This document shows, one piece after another, positions 25,506 through 33,961 of a stretch of 41,304 nucleotides of DNA. The translations under genes were made by a program, and so were the position numbers. The DNA comes from Bacillota bacterium. GTDB taxonomy: Bacteria > Bacillota > Clostridia > Acetivibrionales > DSM-1351. The notes under the pieces are model-generated. The model was given only the letters and a program-made list of their open reading frames with translations. It made no database searches and was not told the DNA's origin. Positions within the stretch are counted from its first letter, which is position 1. The number at the start of each line of letters is the position of its first letter. The stretch covers positions 1 to 41,304 of the forward strand of contig JAEVZU010000187.1 in NCBI GenBank assembly GCA_023392075.1, written 5' to 3'.

Positions 25506-28003
25506 TCTTCAACTACAAGTTCGTAGATTGTTCTTGTTATTCCAGAACCAACCCAGTACCCAACTCCACCAGCTATAAGTGTTCCTACGCCATGAGCAAC
25601 CCAAGCCCATGGACCTGCAACATCTGCCGGAGTCCACCAAGCGGCAAAAGCTGCTGCTCCAGCTGTAGCACCTGCCCATCCTCCTGCTGATTCCACAACT
25701 GCCTTTACTTTATCTTCGGCAACATAGACTTTATAAACATCTGCTGCTACACCCACAACGATTAGAACTTTTCCACCGTAACGGAACACATTTCTTACAT
25801 TACCAGCCCATTTTAGCCTTCTTGCCATGTCTTCAGCCGCTTCAACTAAAGCTGGTTCCGCCGCTACTCCACGTTCTTTTAAGAGTTCGGATAATCTTGT
25901 AATACCACCTTCAACTTGTATTTTAGATGCATCTGCTACAACAGCAAACTTTCCATCTCCTTGTTTTGAAAAGAAGCTGTCCTGTAAAATTACTTCACCA
26001 ACTTTAACAGAAGATTTTCTAACCGTTGCACCCACTTCATTCCACATTAATCTTTCTGCAAATTTATGATGGTATTTATCAAAAGCCTTTAATTGTTTTG
26101 CAGTAAATGATGGATTTTCCGGTATGCTATTAAAGTTTCTAAATTTCTGTTCAGCTTCAATTCTACAAGCATTTTTATGCCTATAATATATTTCTAGTAA
26201 AGTAGATTCATTAAAAACAAGTGCATTTTTAGGAATTTCAATTTGAACATCAATGTTGAAATTTTTTGTTGGATTAATTCCCGTATATGGGTTACCCTCT
26301 GTAGTAAAAAACGCAGCGCCACCATTCTGTGAAAGTTCAGGTTTCCAAGGCAATTCTCCCTTGGAAAGGTTTTTCAAAACTTCAATAGCAACCTCCGGAG
26401 TCACTTTTGTATTTGCAGAAGTAGCCGGTGATGCCCCTCTGTTCTCCGTATAATAAAATCTAAATACCTGTTCAGCTAATGCCTCTGCTTCCACATCTTC
26501 TCTACCACTCCCCGTCCCCTTATTATCTTTTTCTGTTTTCTTTGCAGGACTTTCATTGGAACTGGTTGCTGCCTTTTTGCTTTTTTCTTTCTCCAGTGCT
26601 TCATATGTACACTTGTCCAACTTTCCTGTCGGTTCGATACCATGTAAGTGTCCTACCTGCTTTTTGCCTTCCGTTGATCCGTTTTTATCCACACCACTAA
26701 ATGCATTTTTACAGTTTGTTTGATAACTCAGTATGGCTTCATAAGTTTCGCCATTGCTGCTCCACTTTCCATCCGCTCCGTATTTGAGTAACTTATATCC
26801 CAGGCTCATAAGGATTAATTGGGCTTCTTTGACATATCCGTTATACTGACCGGCTTTTATATCCCAATCATAAGCAGCATTTGTTTCCTTGTTTTTTCCA
26901 ATTTCCATTATACTACTTTTTGCCTGCTCAGGTACATTAGAATTATTCAGTAATTTATACAGACTATCCAGACTTCTGGCTGTACTGGGTCCACACCCCA
27001 CATAATTACCTTTTTTATCATACAGCTCCCCCTTGCCAAGCTTCATATAACCTGTTTGGAAATTTATCAAAGATTCTTTAGTAACCTCACCAAAGTATCC
27101 GGTAGCCTTATCACCGCTTTTTCCCGTCCAGTAATTCATCCTTATTAAGACCTGCTGTATTTTCTTTACATTTTCGCTGGTTTCACCGTATCCTGCCGTT
27201 TTGATTCCGCCAACTTCTTCCTTTACTGGATTTTTAGTATTATTTAGTTCCATTCCCTCCTGCAGCATAACCCGCTGAATAACTTTACCATTTATTTTTG
27301 AAGACTTCGGCTCACTTGTCAGTGGGCTCTGTATTGCATCGTTTTCGGAACCTTCCCTCTCAGCTCTGGCTCCCATGACATCAGCTTCTCTTTCCAGCTT
27401 TGAATCCTCATTTACAGCAGCATCGGTTTTCAGCTGTGTTTCAGCTTCTACTCTTCCCTGCTTTTGTTGAACTGCATGCCAGCCTTCGTGTGGAAGATAT
27501 TTTTCCTGTCCCGGGGCGATATGTATGTCATCCCCCTGCGTATATGCCTGGGCTCCCACTTTTTGCGGTTCTTCGGAGTTTTTATGAACCTTTACTTCAG
27601 AGAGACTGACCCCGGAAAGGTTCTCAAGCCCTGTCTTCAGATTTTCAGGCAAGCCATCACTGGATGGTATATTTTCTCCTGCTTGTTTATTTGTCCGAAT
27701 AGGTTGTCTGTTTGCTTCCGCTGTAGGTACTCCCAGTTTTTGAAGCTGTTTCCGGCGCCTTCCTTCTTCCATTACTCTTAATGCCTGCTGATAACCCACA
27801 GCACTTTGAAAGAACATGAATTCCTCCTGAGTTATGGAATCAGGGTTTGTAAGAATCCATTGCATCAGTATTCTGTAATCTGTCGTTCTCACGTTAGGTT
27901 TTTTTGCAGGACGCTGCCGGTTAAGCGGTTTCTTATTTGAATTTGCACTGCTTCCTCCAAAAGACGGATTGGGCTTTTTTTCTGCCGGTACTCTGGTGTA
28001 CAT
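25502..28003 (-). CDS. DUF4157 / peptidoglycan-binding-like protein with C-terminal toxin-like domain
   Basis: An 833-residue multidomain protein without a signal peptide. Residues 1-115 are basic and Pro/Asn/Gln-rich. About 117-205 is a DUF4157 domain: LPENLKTGLENLSGVSLSEV, then the zincin-like HEGWH (172-176) and LEREAD (from 203). Two segments resemble PG_binding_1 repeats (about 275-320, VKKIQQVLIRMNYWTG; about 390-470, VKEAQLILMSLGY ... DGKWSSNGETYEAILSYQ). A charged linker (475-510) leads to a C-terminal module (about 505-730) unlike known enzymes, and the last 90 residues are a glycine-zipper, membrane-prone stretch (VGVAADVYKVY, AGATAGAAAFAAWW, GVGTLIAGGVGYWVGSGI). DUF4157 proteins are frequent cargo or toxins of extracellular contractile injection systems. 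No such system is in the window. The zincin motif may be structural rather than proteolytic. Confidence 0.82.
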   Translation of the reverse strand: MYTRVPAEKKPNPSFGGSSANSNKKPLNRQRPAKKPNVRTTDYRILMQWILTNPDSITQEEFMFFQSAVGYQQALRVMEEGRRRKQLQKLGVPTAEANRQPIRTNKQAGENIPSSDGLPENLKTGLENLSGVSLSEVKVHKNSEEPQKVGAQAYTQGDDIHIAPGQEKYLPHEGWHAVQQKQGRVEAETQLKTDAAVNEDSKLEREADVMGARAEREGSENDAIQSPLTSEPKSSKINGKVIQRVMLQEGMELNNTKNPVKEEVGGIKTAGYGETSENVKKIQQVLIRMNYWTGKSGDKATGYFGEVTKESLINFQTGYMKLGKGELYDKKGNYVGCGPSTARSLDSLYKLLNNSNVPEQAKSSIMEIGKNKETNAAYDWDIKAGQYNGYVKEAQLILMSLGYKLLKYGADGKWSSNGETYEAILSYQTNCKNAFSGVDKNGSTEGKKQVGHLHGIEPTGKLDKCTYEALEKEKSKKAATSSNESPAKKTEKDNKGTGSGREDVEAEALAEQVFRFYYTENRGASPATSANTKVTPEVAIEVLKNLSKGELPWKPELSQNGGAAFFTTEGNPYTGINPTKNFNIDVQIEIPKNALVFNESTLLEIYYRHKNACRIEAEQKFRNFNSIPENPSFTAKQLKAFDKYHHKFAERLMWNEVGATVRKSSVKVGEVILQDSFFSKQGDGKFAVVADASKIQVEGGITRLSELLKERGVAAEPALVEAAEDMARRLKWAGNVRNVFRYGGKVLIVVGVAADVYKVYVAEDKVKAVVESAGGWAGATAGAAAFAAWWTPADVAGPWAWVAHGVGTLIAGGVGYWVGSGITRTIYELVVED

Positions 28004-28133
28004 TTATCTCACTCCAATATATTTATGTGTATTTTTCTTCACAATAATAAAGTAATTTTGGGAGTGGATTTAACACCCTGATATAAATAAAAAATTTAGC
28101 TGTTTCAAAATTGCATTGATAACGCAAACGAGA

Positions 28134-29522
28134 TCAATGACTTACAGCCGGATTAATCCTGTCTACCTTAAAAATCTTCATTTCCCTGTTTAATTCCTCT
28201 GCCAATTCCGACAACTCCTTCGACGATTGCGCAATTATTTCGACAACTGCAAGCTGCTCCTGGCCGGCAGCCGATATTTCTTCCATACTGGCAGCTGTCT
28301 GCTGGGCTGTGGCTGCCATATCATGAGTTTGTTCGGATATTGTTTTTGACTTTTTATTTACATTCTCTATCTCATTTGCAGTATTTTGAAAACCGCTTAC
28401 AATGTGACCAAATGAGCCTTTAATTTTTTCAAAAGCGGACTGGGTTATGGCCAGGGCCTCCTGCTGTTCATCCATAAGAGTGTTTGCAGTATTGATGTTT
28501 TCCACCACTTGACCGGTTTTTTCGCTGGTCTGGTTGGTCAGGTCAATAATTATTTTTGCGGCTTTTGAGGATTCTTCCGCCAATTTTCTAATCTCATCGG
28601 ATACTACTGAAAACCCTTTGCCTGCTTCACCGGCCCTGGCTGCCTCAATTGCCGCATTAAGTGCCAGGAGGTTTGTCTGATCGGCTATAGAGGTTATGAT
28701 CCTTATTGTACTGGATACCTGCGATATCATTGCACTTAATTCATTGACAGATCTGCTGGTTTCATATGTAACCTGAACATTTTTCTTCATTTTTTCAGCC
28801 TGTACATCCACTGCCTGCTGCCCATCCTTAATCGTCTCAAGTGCTTCAACCGCCTTGGCTGCCCCGTCTGCAGCCTCTATTGCTATATTTTCAATAACAC
28901 CTGCCACCTCTGAAAGCGTAAAATTGATATTGTTTATGTTATGGGCCTGGCTGCTATTTCCTTCGGCAACTTCCGTTATGGTGGACACCACCTGTGTCAG
29001 ACTGCTGACACTATCCCCTGTTGTCCTGCTGAGTTTATGAGAATGTGATGCCAGTTTTTTTGATATGTTTTGGACTTTAGCCGCCATTCCTTTTAATGCA
29101 GTCCTGACAGCCAGCAGGGCTTCAGCCATTTCCCGGCTCTCGTCCCCGGATTTAAACGTTCCTTCCACTGATATATCCTCAACCAGATCAAACTCCGCAG
29201 TCTTTTTAGTGATATCAGTAACAGTTATAATAGGTTTTGAAATTATTTTTCCGACTATGTATGCCATCATTATTCCTATTATCATTGATATGAGCAGACC
29301 TATCAAAACCTGAGTCGGTGGAAGAAATGAAAATCCCCCCTGATTGCGGGCAGAATCTGCTGCCGAAGCTGCCTGCGAAACTGAAAAATCATCTGCTGAA
29401 GCGTCAGGTGTCCCGTTTCCCATTCTTGATACCACAGATGCAGCCACATTCACTACTGCTACTATTAAAGAGTTGATTACTGATAGTGTTACGATTTTAG
29501 TTGCTATTCCCATTTTCTTCAT
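28134..29522 (-). CDS. Methyl-accepting chemotaxis protein with minimal external domain
   Basis: A 462-residue chemoreceptor. TM1 is about residues 8-31 and TM2 about 70-92, leaving only some 40 Ser/Ala/Asp-rich residues outside, too few for a folded ligand domain. A HAMP-like segment (GKIISKPIITVTDITKKTAE) follows, then the signalling coiled coil with the conserved hairpin tip IADQTNLLALNAAIEAARAG and EIRKLAEESSKAA. It should couple to CheA/CheW, sensing a membrane, cytoplasmic or partner-borne signal. The ATG at 29522 is 8 bases after GGGAG; the ATG six bases earlier overlaps the site. It follows another MCP gene on the same strand, separated by a terminator, so it is transcribed separately. 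Confidence 0.93.
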   Translation of the reverse strand: MKKMGIATKIVTLSVINSLIVAVVNVAASVVSRMGNGTPDASADDFSVSQAASAADSARNQGGFSFLPPTQVLIGLLISMIIGIMMAYIVGKIISKPIITVTDITKKTAEFDLVEDISVEGTFKSGDESREMAEALLAVRTALKGMAAKVQNISKKLASHSHKLSRTTGDSVSSLTQVVSTITEVAEGNSSQAHNINNINFTLSEVAGVIENIAIEAADGAAKAVEALETIKDGQQAVDVQAEKMKKNVQVTYETSRSVNELSAMISQVSSTIRIITSIADQTNLLALNAAIEAARAGEAGKGFSVVSDEIRKLAEESSKAAKIIIDLTNQTSEKTGQVVENINTANTLMDEQQEALAITQSAFEKIKGSFGHIVSGFQNTANEIENVNKKSKTISEQTHDMAATAQQTAASMEEISAAGQEQLAVVEIIAQSSKELSELAEELNREMKIFKVDRINPAVSH

Positions 29523-29552
29523 ATGCATCTCTCCCTTTAGAAACCATTAAAT

Positions 29553-29580
29553 AATAACAGCCTATTTTCGATCTGTTATT
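29553..29580 (-). other. Hairpin in the leader of the short chemoreceptor gene
   Basis: AATAACAG (29553-29560) pairs with CTGTTATT (29573-29580), about 30 bases before the start codon. Its role is unknown; on the plus strand it is followed by T-rich sequence. Confidence 0.35.
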
Positions 29581-29711
29581 TTTTCCAGCTCAAGAACCGG
29601 GTTTTATTATTTAATAATTCACTAGTTTATTTTATTGATATTATATAGGGAGTTTGTTAACAGCTATTGTTTATATTGTGGTGGAAATGTGAAGAAAAAG
29701 TGAATATTGGC

Positions 29712-29765
29712 AAAAAGAAAGATCTGCTCAAGTGAAATACACTTCAAAGTCAGATCTTTCTTTTT
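29712..29765 (-). terminator. Rho-independent terminator of the long chemoreceptor gene
   Basis: AAAAAGAAAGATCTG (29712-29726) pairs perfectly with CAGATCTTTCTTTTT (29751-29765). An inner AAGTG/CACTT stem is also present. It lies 36 bases past the stop at 29801 and ends in T on the minus strand; it could work in both directions. Confidence 0.88.
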
Positions 29766-29800
29766 ATGGAGAACTACTATTTAGTTAATACAATTTGTCA

Positions 29801-32056
29801 TCACTCTGTTTTAAACTTGTCCAGCTCTTTGTTCAGGGCTGCGGCGACTTCATTCAACTCCTGGGCATTCCTGGCAAGTTCTTCTGCCGATGCCATCTGC
29901 TGTTCGGTACTTGCGGAAATCTCTTCGGTTGTAGCTGCCGATTCTTCAGCAACAGCAGATATGTTTTCCATGGATTCCAGAACCTTTTCCTTTGATTTCA
30001 TTATGTTACCAACGGATTTTTCTGTTCTCTCAATATTGGTTATTACTTCCTGCATTGCAGAAAATACGGTTTTGAACATCTCTTCGGTACTATTCACTGC
30101 AAGGATCTGTTCAGTGACAACAGCATTCGAATTCATAACTTCCTGAACAGTATCATTGGTCTTTTTACCGATTTCAGCTACTATGCTATTGATATTGCTG
30201 GTAAATTCCTTTGATTGCTCGGCAAGCTTCTTAACTTCATTTGCAACTACTGCAAAACCTTTTCCGGCTTCACCGGCGCGGGCGGCTTCAATAGACGCAT
30301 TCAGTGAAAGAAGATTTGTCTGCTCCGAGATACCGATCATAATCTTGAGTATCTTCTGTATTTCTTTCATGCTGTTGCTCAGGTCGGTTATATTATGTGA
30401 AACCTTGTCGGTAGTCTTACTGACCTGATTTGATTTAACATTTAAGTCTGTAATGGTCTTAGATGCATTTTCATTGAGATCGTTTATCTTATTGGCAATA
30501 GAGATTACCTGTGATACATCATCACCAACATACATAATACCTTCAGACAGTTTGTCCATATGGCTTACACTGTCATTTATCTCATTAGCCTGATCTGTCG
30601 CACCCTTTGCTATCTGCTCAACAGTCACAGAAACCTGTTCGGAAGAAGTATATGCAGCTTCGGAGGCAGCTGCGATCTTGGTTGCTGCACCCACAACATC
30701 CATAGACGTTCTTCTCACCTGTGATACAAGGTCGTTGATGTTTGAAAGCATGTCATTGTAGTTTCTGCAAACTTCACCTATTTCATCACTTTCTCCGTCG
30801 GCAATCTGACTTGTCAGATCTCCGTCCTTAGCCTTTTTCATGGTAAGAACAAGCTTGTTCAAAGGAGTTGAAACACTTCTTGCTATTACAGTACATAATA
30901 TGAATGCAAATACAAGACACAGAATACCAATAATAATTATACTGTTTTTTAAACTATTTGCCTCGCTGTTCAAATAACTATAAGGAACTACAGATACCAG
31001 ATACCAATCCTTTGCTTCTGTTATCTGTGAATATGAAACAAGGCTTGAGGCCTTATTAACATTCATTTCTATATTGCCGGATTTCTTTTCATCAAATTTT
31101 AATTTCAGATTGGCTTTCTTTTCCATGCTTTTGGTAACTTCCGCTGCTATAGCCTTTGTGGTTTCATTATCCTTGCTTAAAGGATAGGATTCCAAATCTC
31201 TTGAAGATATTACCTTACCTTTGGAGTCTATTATGAAGATAGGGAAAGCCTTACCCGTTTTTTCATCTTTTCCTATGTCCAGACTGGTAAATGGAGTTGA
31301 CAGGAAATTGGCCTTTGGAATTACAATCATTTTAGCAGCAGTGCTTCCGCTGGTCAGAGAATTTATATCCTTCCTGACTCCAAGAAGAGGCTGTTCTTTT
31401 CCTCCGATTGTAACATTGAATTCCGCCCACTCAAGCTTCTTTATATTAGCCTTGGCTACTTCTTCGGTGTTCAATGTCAGAGAGGCTGCATTGTATACTT
31501 CGGCCTGGGAAAAATTGTCTCCATGAAGAAGAGCAGCATAGTGAATATCTTTTGTTGTTGCAAACTTGTTAGTAAGAAAATCTGATATTTTTCTTGACTG
31601 CATAAGCTTGTCATAGTCATCGGTGGCCTGTACCGAAGATATAGCTTCCTGTATGGTTGTTGACAACCCCACATCATATATGTAATTTTCTACCCTGGTT
31701 ATTTCATTACTTAAAACCACGCTTGTCTGACCGGTAACCTGCAGCGAATAGGTTTTAACCTTCTTATCAATAGTTGTCGTTGAACTGCTGTAAGAAAATA
31801 TTCCGGTAATCAGTAGCATAACTACCAATAATATTACAAATGATGCTATAAGTCTTGTTTGAATCCTAAATTTTCTTAAGAGAAAAGATTTACCTGAAGA
31901 CCCTTGTAAATTTGATGTGTTTGTATTACTAAAATTAGTAATATTTCCAGTACTGCCGCTTCTGCCTTTAACTACCTTTTTTACCACAGATGAAGCAGAT
32001 GTTGCAATTGTTTCTAAGAATGCCTTGATCTTTGATATGACCGGCTGAAGATTCAT
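29801..32056 (-). CDS. Methyl-accepting chemotaxis protein with dCache-type sensor
   Basis: A 751-residue chemoreceptor with an unusual cytoplasmic N-terminus of about 80 residues (Ser/Thr/Asn-rich after SVVKKVVKGRSG). TM1 is IQTRLIASFVILLVVMLLIT, then about 270 extracellular residues with Cache features (VENYIYDVGLSTTIQEAISS, SGSTAAKMIVIPKANFLS, DWYLVSVVPYSYL). TM2 is SIIIIGILCLVFAFILCTVI, then HAMP (VSTPLNKLVLTMKKAKDGDL) and the signalling domain with tip ISEQTNLLSLNASIEAARAG. Cache sensors bind small metabolites such as amino or organic acids. The GAGGAGAG site is 5 bases before the ATG at 32056; an in-frame GTG at 32071 overlaps it. A terminator follows the gene. Confidence 0.95.
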   Translation of the reverse strand: MNLQPVISKIKAFLETIATSASSVVKKVVKGRSGSTGNITNFSNTNTSNLQGSSGKSFLLRKFRIQTRLIASFVILLVVMLLITGIFSYSSSTTTIDKKVKTYSLQVTGQTSVVLSNEITRVENYIYDVGLSTTIQEAISSVQATDDYDKLMQSRKISDFLTNKFATTKDIHYAALLHGDNFSQAEVYNAASLTLNTEEVAKANIKKLEWAEFNVTIGGKEQPLLGVRKDINSLTSGSTAAKMIVIPKANFLSTPFTSLDIGKDEKTGKAFPIFIIDSKGKVISSRDLESYPLSKDNETTKAIAAEVTKSMEKKANLKLKFDEKKSGNIEMNVNKASSLVSYSQITEAKDWYLVSVVPYSYLNSEANSLKNSIIIIGILCLVFAFILCTVIARSVSTPLNKLVLTMKKAKDGDLTSQIADGESDEIGEVCRNYNDMLSNINDLVSQVRRTSMDVVGAATKIAAASEAAYTSSEQVSVTVEQIAKGATDQANEINDSVSHMDKLSEGIMYVGDDVSQVISIANKINDLNENASKTITDLNVKSNQVSKTTDKVSHNITDLSNSMKEIQKILKIMIGISEQTNLLSLNASIEAARAGEAGKGFAVVANEVKKLAEQSKEFTSNINSIVAEIGKKTNDTVQEVMNSNAVVTEQILAVNSTEEMFKTVFSAMQEVITNIERTEKSVGNIMKSKEKVLESMENISAVAEESAATTEEISASTEQQMASAEELARNAQELNEVAAALNKELDKFKTE

Positions 32057-32327
32057 AAAAACTCTCCTCACAATACCTTTGAATTTAGTGATTCGACACT
32101 ATTCTCTATATATCTCTATAATACTTCACCATGCTCAATTAGGCAAGCAGTTTTTAACTTGCAACTGACCAAAAATCGACTCCTTTTTTGTTTAAAATTA
32201 CATCAAAAAATTCCATTTATACATAAATTCTGTTTCCACCAAATGACATAAAATCCACCTATGGAAATTATTAACGCCTGTTTAGGAATTTAACTTTTTC
32301 AGATACATTTGTAAATATTTATTAATA

Positions 32328-33266
32328 TTACCTGGCAGGATTTGTGAGCAAAATTATTGTTGCCGCCGTTAAAAATATCACCGTTACGGCTAATGAAAAT
32401 ATTGATAATTTTTTGTAATTAAGGATATTAATGACTCTGTTTCTTATATTTGTTTCGCCAAAGGCAGCCGAAATAAGATAGTCCTGCCCCGTACCCACAC
32501 CCAGCAAGGTTTTAGCATATGCTTTCCTTTCCGGATTTGTAAGATCCCTCACGGCCCTTATATCACAGGAAAGTTCCATGTCATCGACAAGGAGTCTGAG
32601 GAACACCCAGACCAGGGGATTGAACCAATGCAGACAGCACGTAATTACAGCAATTAACCTAACTAAATTATCGTGCCTCTTTATGTGTACGTTTTCATGC
32701 AGCAGGATAAACTTCAGGCCTGATTTCTCAAAATATTCGTCGGGAATGAGAATCCTCTGTCTGAAAAACCCATGCACCAGAGGCGAGTCCACCATCTTTC
32801 CTGTAAATATATTGTCCGTCACAGGAACTGCGGTTCTGAATCTTTTACTTGCCAGAACATATATTACTGCAGCAGCAGAGACTGAAATGACTGCTCCCGC
32901 TATCCATATGAACGCAGCTGTTTCAAATATGCTTTCCAACTGTTTTGTTTTGTGGGTAACGGGAAAATATGATCCGGCTGTCCCGATTGTGTTAGTCATG
33001 CTGAGGCTTATGCCTTGCTCCTCCGTTCCGGGGACAGTGACCACTCTTTTGACAAAGGAGCCAGCAAAGTTCAGGAGACTTAACCTGCTTGACACCGAAA
33101 AAGGAATGAGGAGTTTCAATAATACCAGAGACCAAAGATAATAAATCCCCATCCCCGGAATCAGTTTTAGCCTCCTTAGCATTATTATCAGCAATCCGGT
33201 TATTGATGCCGTTATGCTCATATTCAGCACCGAATAAAAAATAGTGTTCAGCATGGTACTATTCAC
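32328..33266 (-). CDS. BlaR1-type M56 membrane metallopeptidase lacking a sensor domain
   Basis: A 312-residue membrane protein with helices near the N-terminus (MSITASITGLLIIMLR, YYLWSLVLLKLLIPF), a central one (AAFIWIAGAVISVSAAAVIY) and a C-terminal one (LSIFSLAVTVIFLTAATIIL). The M56 zincin motif HENVH is in KFILLHENVHIKRHDNLVRL, followed by ELSCDIRAVRD. In BlaR1/MecR1 this protease leads to BlaI cleavage after beta-lactam binding, but those proteins carry an extra penicillin-binding domain of about 250 residues that is absent here. It must therefore sense something else or use a partner. It overlaps the blaI stop by 8 bases (GTG at 33266); an ATG at 33254 with GGTG upstream is an alternative start. 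The M56-BlaI pair forms one operon. Confidence 0.9.
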   Translation of the reverse strand: MNSTMLNTIFYSVLNMSITASITGLLIIMLRRLKLIPGMGIYYLWSLVLLKLLIPFSVSSRLSLLNFAGSFVKRVVTVPGTEEQGISLSMTNTIGTAGSYFPVTHKTKQLESIFETAAFIWIAGAVISVSAAAVIYVLASKRFRTAVPVTDNIFTGKMVDSPLVHGFFRQRILIPDEYFEKSGLKFILLHENVHIKRHDNLVRLIAVITCCLHWFNPLVWVFLRLLVDDMELSCDIRAVRDLTNPERKAYAKTLLGVGTGQDYLISAAFGETNIRNRVINILNYKKLSIFSLAVTVIFLTAATIILLTNPAR

Positions 33267-33624
33267 CGCTTTTCTCTATTATACGCTTGAGTTCTTCCAC
33301 CTCTTCCAGGCTTAACTCCTCTCCTCCTATAAAGGACGAAAAGAATAACCTTTTTGATCCCTTATACAATCTATTGATCAAATTTGAAGTTTCAGCCAGC
33401 TGAATCTGTTCCCTTGTTATCAGGGGTGTACATAAAAAATTAGGTTCATCACGTTGTACCGCTTTTTTCTCAACAAGTTTTTTTATTATTGTATAGGTGG
33501 TGTTCTTATTCCAGCCGATACTCTCCTGAGCCATCAGAGTGAGAGCTTTAGCCGTAGCGGGACCACTGTCCCATAATAGCTCCATTATCTTTATTTCACT
33601 GTCAAAAAGCTTAATTTGATCCAT
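33259..33624 (-). CDS. BlaI/MecI/CopY family repressor
   Basis: A 121-residue winged-helix repressor: FDSEIKIMELLWDSGPATAKAL, then NKNTTYTIIKKLVEKKAVQR, the recognition and wing region of BlaI, and a C-terminal dimerisation part (SSFIGGEELSLEEVEELKRI). In this family M56-dependent proteolysis destroys the dimer and releases the operator. The ATG at 33624 lies 8 bases after GGAGG; an in-frame ATG at 33639 overlaps that site. Two near-identical 14-base dyads occupy the upstream promoter, so it very likely represses its own operon. The leader between promoter and start is about 260 bases, long and GC-rich, which is odd for such a gene. No beta-lactamase gene is adjacent. Confidence 0.93.
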   Translation of the reverse strand: MDQIKLFDSEIKIMELLWDSGPATAKALTLMAQESIGWNKNTTYTIIKKLVEKKAVQRDEPNFLCTPLITREQIQLAETSNLINRLYKGSKRLFFSSFIGGEELSLEEVEELKRIIEKSGE

Positions 33625-33635
33625 ATGACAAACCT

Positions 33636-33762
33636 CCATAGAACAAAGTCGCTGCGCAACTTTTGTTCTTCGCTATGGGGGACTACTCCCCCCTTCGACG
33701 GAGCTAACGCTCCTGAGTACCCCCTCTAAACCGGCAAGGGGATGTCTCCCCTCTGCACACCC
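33636..33762 (-). ncRNA. GC-rich multi-hairpin element in the blaI leader
   Basis: It stands out by base composition. Hairpins are CCATAG/CTATGG (33636-33641 with 33673-33678) enclosing AGAACAAAGT/ACTTTTGTTCT; GGGGG/CCCCC (33677-33681 with 33688-33692); GGAGC/GCTCC (33700-33704 with 33709-33713); and AGGGG/CCCCT (33737-33741 with 33748-33752). GAGTACCCCC at 33715-33724 can instead pair with GGGGGACTACTC at 33677-33688. The first stem reaches into the blaI ribosome site at 33633-33637. No reading frame is evident. It may be a cis-acting RNA, or a dispersed palindromic repeat. Confidence 0.45.
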
Positions 33763-33876
33763 CTTATTAAGGAAAAAGGTATTAAGAGACTTCTCGTGAA
33801 AACAGGGTTAGTTCCCCATAAAAACTTATCAATTGATATTTGCGAAAGCTATTTCCTTAATAATAAAAAAGTGCAG

Positions 33877-33922
33877 ACTACCGCTATAGTTTATATTATA
33901 AAACTACAGCTATAGTCTGCAA
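33877..33922 (-). promoter_or_regulatory. BlaI-type operators and promoter of the blaI operon
   Basis: ACTACCGCTATAGT (33877-33890) and ACTACAGCTATAGT (33903-33916) are 14-base imperfect dyads, 26 bases apart, of the ACTACA-N2-TGTAGT BlaI/CopY type. On the minus strand TTGCAG (33917-33922) and TATAAT (33895-33900) are 16 bases apart. One operator exactly fills the spacer and the other follows the -10, so a bound BlaI dimer pair would block transcription. Confidence 0.8.
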
Positions 33923-33961
33923 ATGTCAATGTTTTTTAGGAGAAAAATTTATATTAAGGTA

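Noticed and set aside
25502..28003. Calling the DUF4157 protein an active metalloprotease
   Set aside because: HEGWH is part of the DUF4157 signature, and proteolytic activity is not established for most members.
32578..33141. 187-codon open frame opposite the M56 peptidase
   Set aside because: Antisense to a well supported gene, no domain.
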